A stretch of DNA of 30,494 nt from a virus, in IMG/VR virus record IMGVR_UViG_3300032223_000748, positions 1 through 30,494 of that record; one strand, written 5' to 3'. The notes beneath the pieces were generated by a model that ran no database searches, was not told where the DNA came from, and saw only the letters and a program-made list of their open reading frames with translations. This document shows, one piece after another, positions 15,339 through 22,813 of this stretch. Both the position numbers and the translations under genes were made by a program. How positions within the stretch are numbered: the first letter of the stretch is position 1; every line of letters starts with the position of its first letter.

Positions 15339-16907
15339 TCAATAACTATTTTTGCTCTGTGTATTCTTACCGAATACCATACCCCGTCCCACGTCGCCCG
15401 CTTGGTATTTAGCGAATTCTTGCGCAAATGCCACGCACAAAAAATAATCGTTTGCGTCGGACGTATGGCCATATTTTTCGGACGTTACGCCCGTTGATAC
15501 GTTCTTTATTTTCTCTTTCAACTTCGTGCCGTCGCTATCCTCTTTCAAATATAGGTAATCGGATATTGTATTGTTACATTTTTTGTCGATTTGTACCGAT
15601 ATATTCGCGTAATTAAATTCAAAAATTTGATTGATAAAATTGCCCCTCATAACAACGGGCGGTGCTTGTTTTGACACCCTCAATGATGGTTTGTATTGCT
15701 TCAATTCGTTCAAAATGATTGCATAATCATTGTAACCTTTTTCGCTTCGTGTGTCTTGCTTCATGCCTGATGGGTCGCCATAAATGAACATACCCGTTTC
15801 GTGTTTAGGGAATCGATATTTGAACGTGTCACACACGCCCTTTGTGGTGTTTTTGGGGGTTGTAGTGCATATTTCAGCGATTTGATATGCCTTTTTCCCG
15901 TCGATTTGCCACACGCAACACGTCATGTAAGGGTTGACGTTAAAATCAAACGTCACATGTAAAGGCAATTTGGGGTTGTATTCCAAATCGGCGGTATGTT
16001 GCACCGCGCTGAATGACTTATAAAACTCGCCACCCGCTTGGGTTGGTTGTGGGTTTTGCTGGTATAGTGATTCGTATGTACGTATATTTTGCGCCCTGAC
16101 GGTCATTAATTTATCAATGCTGTGTCGTGATGGCCACAATGCGTCGCCCATATTACGAGGGTCGTAATCGTTTTCCGTAATTTTAATAGCTGGCAACATT
16201 AATATTTCCCATTTCTCACCGCCCAATTCCATTTGTTGAATGATTTTGCCCGACAAATCGTTTACGTCCCACCTTGTTTGGGTGATTAAAATACGACTAT
16301 CATTGTGAATACGGGTGTACAACACATCGTTAAACCAATTCCAATTTCGGAATTGATATGTTGGCGACATGGCTTCAATTGAATCTTTAACGGGGTCGTC
16401 TATTATGGCCACATCGGCGGGCGTTCCCGTCAATGATCCACCCACGCCAACCGTTTTGAGAAAACCCCCATGTCCAACCGTTTCAAATATTTCGGAATTT
16501 CTTAACCAATTCGTCGCAACGCTAACCACGTTTGAACTTGACAATATGGTGTCAGGGAAAATGTCGCGGTATTGTTCCGAATCAATAATACGTTGACAAT
16601 CCCGATTGAATGAACTTGCCAACGTAGCCGAATAAGATGCCAAAACGATTTTTTTTTTGGGGTCTTTGCCTAATATGTAGGCGGGCAAATTACGGCTTAC
16701 CAACTCCGATTTCCCGTGCTGGGGAGGCATGAATACCATGAGCCGTTTAATTTCCCCCTTAATAAATCGGTCTAAATACTTGCACAATAGTAAATGATGC
16801 CAATTTGCTTCATAATTTGGCTTAACGTATTGGACAAAATCGATAAAATTACGCTTCGCCAATTCCGCTTTTACGTTGCAATTCAGCAATTGTTCGCAAT
16901 TCGTCAT
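15339..16907 (-). CDS. terL: Terminase large subunit
   Basis: A 522-residue packaging motor and nuclease. Walker A is MPPQHGKSE (60-68), Walker B is DVAIIDD (165-171), and a coupling region follows at LITQTRWDVNDLSG (208-220). The RNase H-like nuclease has FDFNVNP (Asp321) and a late acidic site in TSDANDYFLC near 500. All catalytic motifs appear intact. An A10 run encodes KKKI at about 84-87. The gene overlaps the small subunit by 59 bases, as is common for terminase pairs. The motif set fits the terminases of Mu-like and other headful-packaging phages, but the packaging type cannot be told from sequence. Confidence 0.95.
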   Translation of the reverse strand: MTNCEQLLNCNVKAELAKRNFIDFVQYVKPNYEANWHHLLLCKYLDRFIKGEIKRLMVFMPPQHGKSELVSRNLPAYILGKDPKKKIVLASYSATLASSFNRDCQRIIDSEQYRDIFPDTILSSSNVVSVATNWLRNSEIFETVGHGGFLKTVGVGGSLTGTPADVAIIDDPVKDSIEAMSPTYQFRNWNWFNDVLYTRIHNDSRILITQTRWDVNDLSGKIIQQMELGGEKWEILMLPAIKITENDYDPRNMGDALWPSRHSIDKLMTVRAQNIRTYESLYQQNPQPTQAGGEFYKSFSAVQHTADLEYNPKLPLHVTFDFNVNPYMTCCVWQIDGKKAYQIAEICTTTPKNTTKGVCDTFKYRFPKHETGMFIYGDPSGMKQDTRSEKGYNDYAIILNELKQYKPSLRVSKQAPPVVMRGNFINQIFEFNYANISVQIDKKCNNTISDYLYLKEDSDGTKLKEKIKNVSTGVTSEKYGHTSDANDYFLCVAFAQEFAKYQAGDVGRGMVFGKNTQSKNSY

Positions 16908-17283
16908 CCGTTAATTTTGATAAATCAATTTGTTGGGTAATCTTTTCACCTTGGGTTGTTACGTCGATTGATTGTTTTGCCTTGCCATGCGCACGATCCA
17001 ACATTTTTTCGATAATGTCCCACCCGTCACCACTCAACATTGTTTCGCCAGCCAATCGCAACATTCGGGGGTTTTCTGTGTCCATTACGATTTCCTTTAT
17101 TTTGCTTTCGGGTAATCCTAATAAAATACTAAACGCCTCCCAAATTGCGGATGCCGTGACGGCTTCGTGTCCCTCGGCCTTTAACTTGGCGTTAATAACC
17201 GTTAATGTCTTGGGAGGTCGCCCGTTAGGGTTTCCCGTTTGCCCTTTTTTGAATTGTGTGTGTTTTGGTGGTACGCCTTTCAT
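16849..17283 (-). CDS. terS: Terminase small subunit
   Basis: A 144-residue DNA-recognition subunit. The N-terminus KKGQTGNPNGRPPK (12-25) is the basic Gly/Arg/Pro motif seen in many small terminases and related DNA-binding proteins (DUF5681-like). A helical centre (ASAIWEAFSILLGLPESKIKEIVMD) and a coiled C-terminus (SKLTDDELRTIAELQRKS) follow. It immediately precedes and overlaps the large subunit gene. It should bind the packaging start site and regulate the motor. Confidence 0.8.
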   Translation of the reverse strand: MKGVPPKHTQFKKGQTGNPNGRPPKTLTVINAKLKAEGHEAVTASAIWEAFSILLGLPESKIKEIVMDTENPRMLRLAGETMLSGDGWDIIEKMLDRAHGKAKQSIDVTTQGEKITQQIDLSKLTDDELRTIAELQRKSGIGEA

Positions 17284-17304
17284 TTTCCCTGTATTTTCCC
17301 TGTT

Positions 17305-17415
17305 TTATGGCCATTCGTGGCCGTCGGTTTTACTTTTGCTTTTATCCAACAAATTTACCCAAATTACGGCAATAATTACAACAATGATAAATTCAATCAG
17401 ATATATACGCCACAT
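17305..17415 (-). CDS. 36-residue single-pass membrane protein
   Basis: A small gene with an A-rich leader (aacttaaaaacaaacaacc). The product begins MWRIYLIEFIIVVIIAVIWVNLL, one strong membrane helix, and ends in a short charged tail with DGHEWP. It fits the gap between the PAPS-reductase-like gene and the small terminase, starting 12 bases after the former. Function unknown; a membrane-targeted early protein is possible. The region also holds a TAAATTTG box that may be a late promoter. Confidence 0.5.
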   Translation of the reverse strand: MWRIYLIEFIIVVIIAVIWVNLLDKSKSKTDGHEWP

Positions 17416-17427
17416 GGTTGTTTGTTT

Positions 17428-18162
17428 TTAAGTTGTACATGCGCAATTGTATGCTGGGTTCAATTCGCCCAAATCTACTTGTTTGAATAAATTATTTTGT
17501 GCTATATCCAACATTTGTTGATACGTTATGTCTTTGAAATACGTTCTACCTTTTCCGTTTAATTTGCTTTTTTGTTCGTCTTCAATCCATTTATCGGCCA
17601 ATTCGGGGTAAGACATTAAAATGTTGATAATTACGTTTTTGCCTTTCATAAAACACAAATCGCAATTGCCCAAAATAGGCGGAATTTCCAAATTGTATGG
17701 TTTTTTACTCCAAAATTCATTGACCATTTGTTTTGTAATGCCTTTGTCATACAATGGGAATTTGTCCACAACATTTTTGTATTTGCTTTTTCTATTCAAT
17801 ACACGTCTTTGTTCATCCGCACGAAAACCAATCAAATTTTCAAATTTTCTTATTCCAATTGTACGCAAATAACGTTTACACGTTTTTATTTTCAATTCAT
17901 CCGTACAAAATCGTTTTTGTTGGTTTGGTATTGATTTGTGTTGTTTTTTCATCAATAACGCGCTAAATGGGTCAATTACCCCCCCCCAATTTAATTTTAT
18001 TATTGATATGTTTTCGTGCGCTTCAAAATCGGCAATAAATTTGTATGTTTTAGGGTGTTCACGTCCCGTGTCGCAAAATATAACCAAATCGCCTTGTTGG
18101 TATTCATGTATTGTCATGTATGCCGACGTTTTGCCACCGCTGAAATTTATTACCCTTTGCAT
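17428..18162 (-). CDS. PAPS reductase / adenine nucleotide alpha-hydrolase-like protein
   Basis: A 244-residue protein of the PP-loop superfamily. The nucleotide-binding loop FSGGKTSAYM lies at 7-16 and DTGREHPKTY at 31-40. Cys pattern: Cys30, Cys86 (RFCTDELK), Cys95, Cys167 and Cys170 (GNCDLCFMKG), and Cys240/Cys242 (NCACTT) at the end. CysH-type reductases, DndC-like and other sulfur-transfer enzymes share this loop, and the extra Cys may hold an iron-sulfur cluster. It sits among early genes just before the terminases, where phages often carry DNA-modification or anti-host genes. Sulfate assimilation, phosphorothioation-like DNA modification or another sulfur chemistry are all possible. 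Confidence 0.8.
   Translation of the reverse strand: MQRVINFSGGKTSAYMTIHEYQQGDLVIFCDTGREHPKTYKFIADFEAHENISIIKLNWGGVIDPFSALLMKKQHKSIPNQQKRFCTDELKIKTCKRYLRTIGIRKFENLIGFRADEQRRVLNRKSKYKNVVDKFPLYDKGITKQMVNEFWSKKPYNLEIPPILGNCDLCFMKGKNVIINILMSYPELADKWIEDEQKSKLNGKGRTYFKDITYQQMLDIAQNNLFKQVDLGELNPAYNCACTT
17979..17987 (-). repeat. G9 homopolymer inside the PAPS-reductase-like gene
   Basis: Nine G on the minus strand encode part of NWGGVID (residues 58-64). It is the longest G/C run I noticed in an otherwise A/T-rich window. Such tracts mutate by slippage and could switch the gene on and off; a one-base change would truncate it soon after residue 60. Confidence 0.8.
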
Positions 18163-18167
18163 AATTT

Positions 18168-18494
18168 TTATTTGTAAATTTTGTTAATGTGGTCGGCCAA
18201 TGATTTGTCGGCCATTGCTTTTAATGCCAAAAATGTTTCGGAATTTTCAATTATTCCCAACGCCTCCATGAACTCACGCATTGTAAACCGAAATTCCAAC
18301 CATCTTTCGTCGGGTATGGGTTGCCATTGTTCGTCGTCCAATACAAATTTGATGGGAGTTTTGAAACTTGTTGTGGTGCTTTCATGAATGATAGTAACCC
18401 ACAATTCGTTTATGTATTCGTCAATCATGTGCGGGGTATCACAATAATCAATTGTTGTGGCAATCCAACCCGTTTTTTTGTTTTTCCATTTCAT
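18168..18494 (-). CDS. Unknown early protein (108 residues)
   Basis: An acidic protein with a Trp-rich start (MKWKNKKTGWIATTID), strands in the middle (INELWVTIIHESTT) and a helical end (FTMREFMEALGIIENSETFLALKAMADKS). It overlaps the preceding gene by four bases (ATGA) and ends six bases before the PAPS-reductase-like gene. I recognise no family. Co-transcription places it among early genes. Confidence 0.65.
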   Translation of the reverse strand: MKWKNKKTGWIATTIDYCDTPHMIDEYINELWVTIIHESTTTSFKTPIKFVLDDEQWQPIPDERWLEFRFTMREFMEALGIIENSETFLALKAMADKSLADHINKIYK

Positions 18495-18727
18495 GACTTA
18501 TTGTTTTTGTTAAATGTGTCGTCGTAGTACGATTCAAAAATTGGCTTGGGTAATTCTTTGCCGTGCCAAAATTCGGCGGTTTGTTTCAATTGGTTTTTTT
18601 CGACCTCAAACGCCGTTCGGCACAATTCATTTAATGCCGTGTCGCGGTTCAATAATTCTTTTTCGTCAATGTAACCCTCGGCGGTCATGTGGGTCAATAG
18701 CCATTCAATGGGTGTTTGTTTGCTCAT
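18491..18727 (-). CDS. Unknown early protein (78 residues)
   Basis: A small helical protein (MSKQTPIEWLLTHMTAEGYIDEKELLNRD... then TAFEVEKNQLKQTAEFWHGK) with an ATGA overlap to both neighbours. The composition suggests two or three helices and no membrane segment. No family is recognised. Confidence 0.65.
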   Translation of the reverse strand: MSKQTPIEWLLTHMTAEGYIDEKELLNRDTALNELCRTAFEVEKNQLKQTAEFWHGKELPKPIFESYYDDTFNKNNKS

Positions 18728-18924
18728 GGTTTTTGGTTTTGATTGTTTACAATGTTACATTTTTCGCAAATAATACGTATTTCGTCGGCGGTGTGTCCTT
18801 TATTAATCAAATCGTCCACAATTCGTTCATTTGTCCAAAATTTATTCCACCATGCGCGGCGCATTACAAATTTGAAATAACCGCCTATGTAATATTGGTT
18901 TTGTTTTTTTGCATACAATTGCAT
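18724..18924 (-). CDS. Unknown small protein after the helicase (66 residues)
   Basis: A basic N-terminus rich in Tyr, Phe and Trp (MQLYAKKQNQYYIGGYFKFVMRRAWWNKFW) is followed by a helical part with ICEKC, one CxxC-like pair (C-E-K-C). It begins almost directly after the helicase stop and overlaps the next gene. A small zinc-linked protein is possible but a second metal-binding pair is not seen. Confidence 0.6.
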   Translation of the reverse strand: MQLYAKKQNQYYIGGYFKFVMRRAWWNKFWTNERIVDDLINKGHTADEIRIICEKCNIVNNQNQKP

Positions 18925-18926
18925 AA

Positions 18927-20273
18927 TTAAAATGGGTTGTATTGGTTAGTAATGTTTTGAAACAATTGTATTTCACTTCTAAAATCTAATTCAACGGTCA
19001 ACAATACGCCGTTTCGTTGCTTTGCGATTCGCAATTTGCGCCTACCCTCCAAACTTGCGTCGTTGGCCAATTCGGCTTCATTTGCGCCCCATAACATCAA
19101 AATTAGGTCGGCGTCTTGTTCTAACGATCCCGATTCCCTCAATGACGATGGGGGCGGGGCAACCTCCCATGTTACACCTTTGACACCCTCACGTGACAAT
19201 TGTGACAATGCAATTACGGGTACGTCCAATTCTTGCGCCAAATTCTTTAATTCACGCGAAATGGTGCTAATTTCTTGTTCACGATTACCTTTTGTCCCCT
19301 CCCCTTGCATCAATTGGAGGTAATCGACCACAATTAACCCCAAATTGTTTTTCTTTTTCAATCGTCGTGCCTTGGATTTCAATGTCCTAATGTTTACCGC
19401 TGAACTATCGTCGAAAAATATATTAGCGTTAACCAGCTTTGATGCCACCTGACCCGCCAATTTTTCCATTTCAGCATCCGACAACCGCCCCGTTTGTATT
19501 TTATGCAATATTATTTCCGATTCAGCGGCCAACATACGTAAAACAAGGTACATGGCTTTCATTTCCAACGACCACACGGCAACGGTTGTTGGTCTTGTTG
19601 TATTCAATGACGCGTTGCGTATTAAATTCAACGCCATTGCCGTTTTTCCTCCCGAAGGACGGGCCGCGATAATAATTAAATCACCATTTTGCCAACCACG
19701 GGTTGCGCGGTCTAATTCAGGAAACCCCGATGGTATGCCCGTCAATGTCGAATCGTTGTGCCTCCATTCGCTTATCTTTTGCAATGTGGTTTTTACAACA
19801 TTCAAAATTGGTGTCATGTTGCCACCGCCCGTTTGTGACGATAACGACGCAATTGATTTTTCGGCGTATTCCATTACCTCAAAGGCGTCGTATTCGTTGT
19901 TGGTACTCTTATCGATTAACTCCGACCCAATGCGGGTAAATTCACGCAATATGTGTTTTTCGGCAATTATTCGGGCGTGTGCCTCAATGTTAGCGGACGA
20001 AACAACGTCGTTGGTTAGTTTTACTACCTCGTATGCACCACCGACCTTTTCCAATTCGCCCATGCGGGTTAATTGTTCGACAACGGTTAAAACGTCAATT
20101 GGCTGGTAATCTTTCGCCAATGCTTCAATTGCTTGGTAAATTTTTTGGTGTTTGGTTACATAAAACGATTCGGCGTTGATAATGGACGAAACAATTTCGT
20201 ATGCGTCCTTTTGCAATAAAATTGCGCCCAATACGGCGGTTTCAATTTCTTTGTTTTGTGCTGGGATGTTCAT
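18927..20273 (-). CDS. dnaB: Replicative DNA helicase, DnaB-type
   Basis: A 448-residue hexameric 5'-3' helicase. An N-terminal DnaB domain occupies about 1-105 (IPAQNKEIETAVLGAILLQKDAY, typical start) and a RecA-like motor lies from about 175. Walker A is ARPSGGKT (204-211), Walker B is LIVVDYLQL (313-321), and the arginine-containing region SREGVKG and LRESGSLEQDAD follows. Length matches bacterial DnaB. It should unwind the phage origin, loaded by a partner that may be the DUF4373-like protein encoded just before it. No primase is visible in the window, so host DnaG is probably used. Confidence 0.95.
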   Translation of the reverse strand: MNIPAQNKEIETAVLGAILLQKDAYEIVSSIINAESFYVTKHQKIYQAIEALAKDYQPIDVLTVVEQLTRMGELEKVGGAYEVVKLTNDVVSSANIEAHARIIAEKHILREFTRIGSELIDKSTNNEYDAFEVMEYAEKSIASLSSQTGGGNMTPILNVVKTTLQKISEWRHNDSTLTGIPSGFPELDRATRGWQNGDLIIIAARPSGGKTAMALNLIRNASLNTTRPTTVAVWSLEMKAMYLVLRMLAAESEIILHKIQTGRLSDAEMEKLAGQVASKLVNANIFFDDSSAVNIRTLKSKARRLKKKNNLGLIVVDYLQLMQGEGTKGNREQEISTISRELKNLAQELDVPVIALSQLSREGVKGVTWEVAPPPSSLRESGSLEQDADLILMLWGANEAELANDASLEGRRKLRIAKQRNGVLLTVELDFRSEIQLFQNITNQYNPF

Positions 20274-20277
20274 TTTT

Positions 20278-20982
20278 TTAATCGGTTGTTTTGAGAATGT
20301 CGTTAGCTTTCTTGTCGTTTGGTTTTATCAATGGTGCAATATCCGAAAATTTTTCGAATTTTAACGTATTTAAAAAATGTCGGTAAATGTCGTCGTTGTC
20401 TTTGTAGTATTTTCCGTCGGTAACCTCTTTCGTCTTGAATATTTCCCACAACTTCAAAATTGTTTCGGGTGTTACTCTCTTTTTTTGTGTAATTCCGATG
20501 TACTCAATACATGATCCAATTTGCGCATCATTTAATTTCATTTCCTTTCCTTTGTTTTCCTTTCCTTTCCTTTCCTTTGCATTGGCCACCCCATTACCCC
20601 CGCCAATAGCCCCCCTATTTACCCCCTCAATAGCCACCCCATTAGCCCACCTTTTTGATGCACCCGTTTTGCCGTTTTCGATTAATTTGTTGCGGGTTTC
20701 AATGTGCTGGTTCAATCTTTCTGAATGGAATTTGTCGCCATCAATTACAAATAATTCAAAACCTTCAATCACCGCCCGTACTTTTACTTCGTTGGTTTGC
20801 ATTTGCATAGCCAAAACGGGTATGATTTTTAGGGGCAATTTCCCGCCCGCGTCGGCCAAATTTTCAACAATGAACCAATAAATGCCGTACCCCTCCATGC
20901 CTAATTGCTGGCGCATGAATAATATTTTGACGTCATTGTGTGCATTGTAATCGTGCGAAAAATAAAACGTCGTTTTTTTCAT
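20278..20982 (-). CDS. DUF4373-like replication initiation/loader protein
   Basis: The ATG at 20982 (MKKTTFYFSHDYNAHND) is preferred to the one at 21018, because the former begins right at the conserved domain. The 234-residue product has the DUF4373 (Lin1244-like) N-terminal domain: FSHDYNAHNDVKILFMRQQLGMEGYGIYWFIVENLADAGGKLPL, a winged-helix-like fold found in phage replication proteins. A low-complexity Lys/Gly/Glu linker (AKERKGKENKGKEMK) joins it to a helical C-terminal domain (PETILKLWEIFKTKEV...). It lies directly upstream of the helicase gene, fitting an origin-binding or helicase-loading role. Confidence 0.75.
   Translation of the reverse strand: MKKTTFYFSHDYNAHNDVKILFMRQQLGMEGYGIYWFIVENLADAGGKLPLKIIPVLAMQMQTNEVKVRAVIEGFELFVIDGDKFHSERLNQHIETRNKLIENGKTGASKRWANGVAIEGVNRGAIGGGNGVANAKERKGKENKGKEMKLNDAQIGSCIEYIGITQKKRVTPETILKLWEIFKTKEVTDGKYYKDNDDIYRHFLNTLKFEKFSDIAPLIKPNDKKANDILKTTD
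20541..20580 (-). repeat. Pentanucleotide purine repeat (GGAAA)n inside the DUF4373-like gene
   Basis: Eight five-base units, six of them perfect TTTCC on the plus strand (GGAAA on the coding strand), encode the Lys/Glu/Gly linker. The unit length is not a multiple of three, so gain or loss of one unit shifts the frame and separates the two domains. Similar linkers are known in this protein family. Confidence 0.85.
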
Positions 20983-21060
20983 AAAATAAAATTGCCTTCG
21001 CATGGTAGGAAATCGCACAATTCCCCACCAATTGAAGGCGTTTAAATGTCTTGTTGGTGT

Positions 21061-21081
21061 GTGCGCACCATGGCAAATTTA
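21061..21081 (-). promoter_or_regulatory. Candidate promoter and palindromic operator upstream of the replication genes
   Basis: In the 106-base gap before the DUF4373-like gene (from its chosen start), the minus strand has TAAATTTG at 21074-21081, a match to the Bacteroidota -7 box TAnnTTTG. No good -33 TTTG lies at the usual distance. Seven bases downstream is a perfect 8-base palindrome GTGCGCAC (21061-21068) within TGGTG...CACCA, an operator-like placement at the start site. Confidence 0.35.
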
Positions 21082-21088
21082 CAAATTT

Positions 21089-21307
21089 TTACAACTTCGC
21101 GTATTTCAATACCTTTTTTATTTCAACAACATTTGCGTATTCCGTGGGTATTTTATGCAATTCATCGATTACATAATACGATTTTTGCCCGATATACTCC
21201 AATGTTGCATCAAACAAACGGCCTTGCTTTGTATAATACCATTTGCCATAATCATTTGTCGATAAAATACGTATGACGTGTATTTGTTTGTATTTATTTC
21301 CTTTCAT
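21089..21307 (-). CDS. Unknown early protein (72 residues)
   Basis: A small basic protein with many Tyr residues (IRILSTNDYGKWYYTKQGRLFDATLEYIGQKSYYVIDELHKIP). Strands dominate, so it may be a compact beta-barrel-like protein. The A-rich start and tight spacing after the 102-residue gene (10 bases) support it. Function unknown. Confidence 0.6.
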   Translation of the reverse strand: MKGNKYKQIHVIRILSTNDYGKWYYTKQGRLFDATLEYIGQKSYYVIDELHKIPTEYANVVEIKKVLKYAKL

Positions 21308-21316
21308 GTGTCTTTT

Positions 21317-21625
21317 TTACAAATCACCAATGTTTTGCCTCACTTCATTAGCCAATATGTGACGTTTTCCCCACTCCTTGCCCCTCAATTCGGGGTGTTT
21401 TTCTTGCAATTTACGACGTACACGGGTGATGTTGTCAGGAAATGGGATGCGACCGCCAGCAAGTAAATGTAAAAACTCAATGGCGTTCATTCGTTCCAAA
21501 TTAGCACCGCCCAACCTTTGAAAATAGTACGCGCAAACCAATTTTGCGTCGTCATCGCGGTACGCCTCTTTCATTTCCAACAATGCGTGTATTTCGTCCG
21601 ATAAATTTTTTAGTTTGTAAATCAT
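21317..21625 (-). CDS. Unknown early protein (102 residues)
   Basis: A helical protein (MIYKLKNLSDEIHALLEMKEAYRDDDAKLVCAYYFQRLGG), with MNAIEFLHLLAGGRIPFPDNITRVRRKLQEKHPELRGKEWGKRH in the second half. The RVRRKLQEKxPELRG segment is a pattern I associate with small conserved phage proteins near replication genes, probably nucleic-acid binding. It lies between NinG-region and DUF4373-region genes. No named family is assigned. Confidence 0.65.
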   Translation of the reverse strand: MIYKLKNLSDEIHALLEMKEAYRDDDAKLVCAYYFQRLGGANLERMNAIEFLHLLAGGRIPFPDNITRVRRKLQEKHPELRGKEWGKRHILANEVRQNIGDL

Positions 21626-21779
21626 GTAATTGATTTTTGAATTTTAAAATTTGTTTCAATGGTAATTTGCTTACATAGGGTACGGGTGTCAAAAACAAAG
21701 GGTTTTTCACGGAAAAAATATATACCTCATTCGCTGGGGGGATATGCGGTTGTTCGGGTTGTTTTACTTTTTTTGCCAT
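21552..21779 (-). CDS. Possible small protein overlapping two neighbours
   Basis: A 75-residue frame (MAKKVKQPEQPHIPPANEVYIFSVKNPLF...) that fills the gap between the NinG-like gene and the 102-residue gene. It overlaps the former by 53 bases and the latter by 74. The overlaps are longer than usual here, but without it about 100 bases would be empty in a very compact operon. The C-terminal part, read in the overlap, looks less protein-like. Function unknown. Confidence 0.4.
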   Translation of the reverse strand: MAKKVKQPEQPHIPPANEVYIFSVKNPLFLTPVPYVSKLPLKQILKFKNQLHDLQTKKFIGRNTRIVGNERGVPR

Positions 21780-22131
21780 ACTCTTGTATTATTGCTTCCA
21801 ATTCAATGCGTGACCATTTGTGCGATTTTCTCAAATCAACCGATGTTTCCAATAAAAAAACCCTATCCGTGCCGTATCGCTTTACCAATCCTTTGCGGTA
21901 ATTGATTAGATTTCCATGTAAAAAATTGTTGCAACGCAAACATTGACCATTTACGTTCATTGTATCAAATCGTAATGCCGAAAAATGACCCGCGGAAAAA
22001 TAATGACCCGCATGATCCACATCACGCCCGCACGATATACACCCTTTGTCCTTGTCGCGGTCACGTACCCACGCATTAAATACGGTTTGCGCCTTGCTCA
22101 ACAATTTAGGTAATGGGGTTAACTTTTTCAT
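21727..22131 (-). CDS. ninG: NinG/Rap-like recombination nuclease
   Basis: The ATG at 22131 (MKKLTPLPKLLSK) gives a 134-residue protein and a modest 26-base overlap; the longer start at 22206 would overlap the exonuclease gene by 100 bases. The protein has the NinG order: basic N-terminus, KAQTVFNAWVRDRD, a zinc-type CISCG, then HAGHYFSAGHFSALRFDTMNVNGQCLRCNNFLHGN with the second CxxC and His-rich centre. Lambda NinG (Rap) is a Holliday-junction-cutting endonuclease. With ERF and the exonuclease upstream, it completes a phage recombination module. Confidence 0.85.
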   Translation of the reverse strand: MKKLTPLPKLLSKAQTVFNAWVRDRDKDKGCISCGRDVDHAGHYFSAGHFSALRFDTMNVNGQCLRCNNFLHGNLINYRKGLVKRYGTDRVFLLETSVDLRKSHKWSRIELEAIIQEYGKKSKTTRTTAYPPSE

Positions 22132-22813
22132 AAATGATTTTTTGAATGATTTGTTGTTTGGTTTCCTCGGCCTTTTCAATTCGTTCCATGATTTGTTCGT
22201 TAACAAATTCGTCGCGGGTTATTTCTGACCAAAAAATACGACCTTCAATTGGTATGTCAAATTCATATTTGTTGCCGAAATCGTCCGTATGGCTTGACGT
22301 TAAATAACGAACCAAATACCCAACATTTGAACCCGTTGCCATCATTTGCATTTGCATTTGATAGTAATAAGATTTAGGGACGCCTTGGTATTCTTTCGCC
22401 TCCATGAACATGCGTTTTTGCTCAAAAAAGGAAACGGGGTTGTATGGGCATTTTACATCCATTACAGCTTTGATAATGGAAAAATCATTGTCGTCGTACA
22501 ACACACCGTCAGGCGATGCCCCCGAAATTTCATTTATGGGAAAATACGTTGTTGATGTCAAGGCAAACCCCATGTTGGTTAACTTTTCAAACGCTTCAAA
22601 TGCTTCGTATTCGTTTACAACACCGTGTTCGGTTGCCATGCTGGTAAATTGCTTACGGTACCCCGTTGTTTCCTCAACCGCTTTTTCGAATATATACGAC
22701 ATTGCTGTGTCACTCCAAATACCCAAATTTTTATCCTTTGTTGTTTTGGGTTCAACAAACAATTTATATATTTCGGACGCGGTAAATTTACCTTTGCGTT
22801 TATTTTGCCACAT
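22106..22813 (-). CDS. YqaJ/lambda-type recombination exonuclease
   Basis: A 235-residue PD-(D/E)XK nuclease. Motifs in order: G-x-x-N-E (HGVVNEYEAF, Glu68), S-P-D-G (100-103, Asp102), D-V-K-C-P (119-123) and the YYYQMQMQM block (149-157). These are the catalytic acid, metal-binding and Lys/Gln residues of lambda exonuclease and YqaJ-type viral recombinases. It should degrade one strand from double-strand ends, giving single strands for the annealing protein encoded just upstream, whose stop codon overlaps its start. Length is typical. Confidence 0.9.
   Translation of the reverse strand: MWQNKRKGKFTASEIYKLFVEPKTTKDKNLGIWSDTAMSYIFEKAVEETTGYRKQFTSMATEHGVVNEYEAFEAFEKLTNMGFALTSTTYFPINEISGASPDGVLYDDNDFSIIKAVMDVKCPYNPVSFFEQKRMFMEAKEYQGVPKSYYYQMQMQMMATGSNVGYLVRYLTSSHTDDFGNKYEFDIPIEGRIFWSEITRDEFVNEQIMERIEKAEETKQQIIQKIIYEKVNPIT

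Noticed and set aside
16651-16660. A10 run in the large terminase gene as a frameshift site
   Set aside because: It lies in the middle of an intact conserved gene encoding KKKI, and no useful alternative frame follows.
17307-17330. GGCCA-TTCG-TGGCC hairpin near the end of the 36-codon gene
   Set aside because: The U-run is on the plus-strand side only, and no plus-strand gene precedes it.
17350-17381. TAAATTTG with TTG 21 bases upstream, before the terminase genes
   Set aside because: It lies inside the 36-codon gene and the match is only TTG rather than TTTG. A late promoter here is possible but not supported enough to list.
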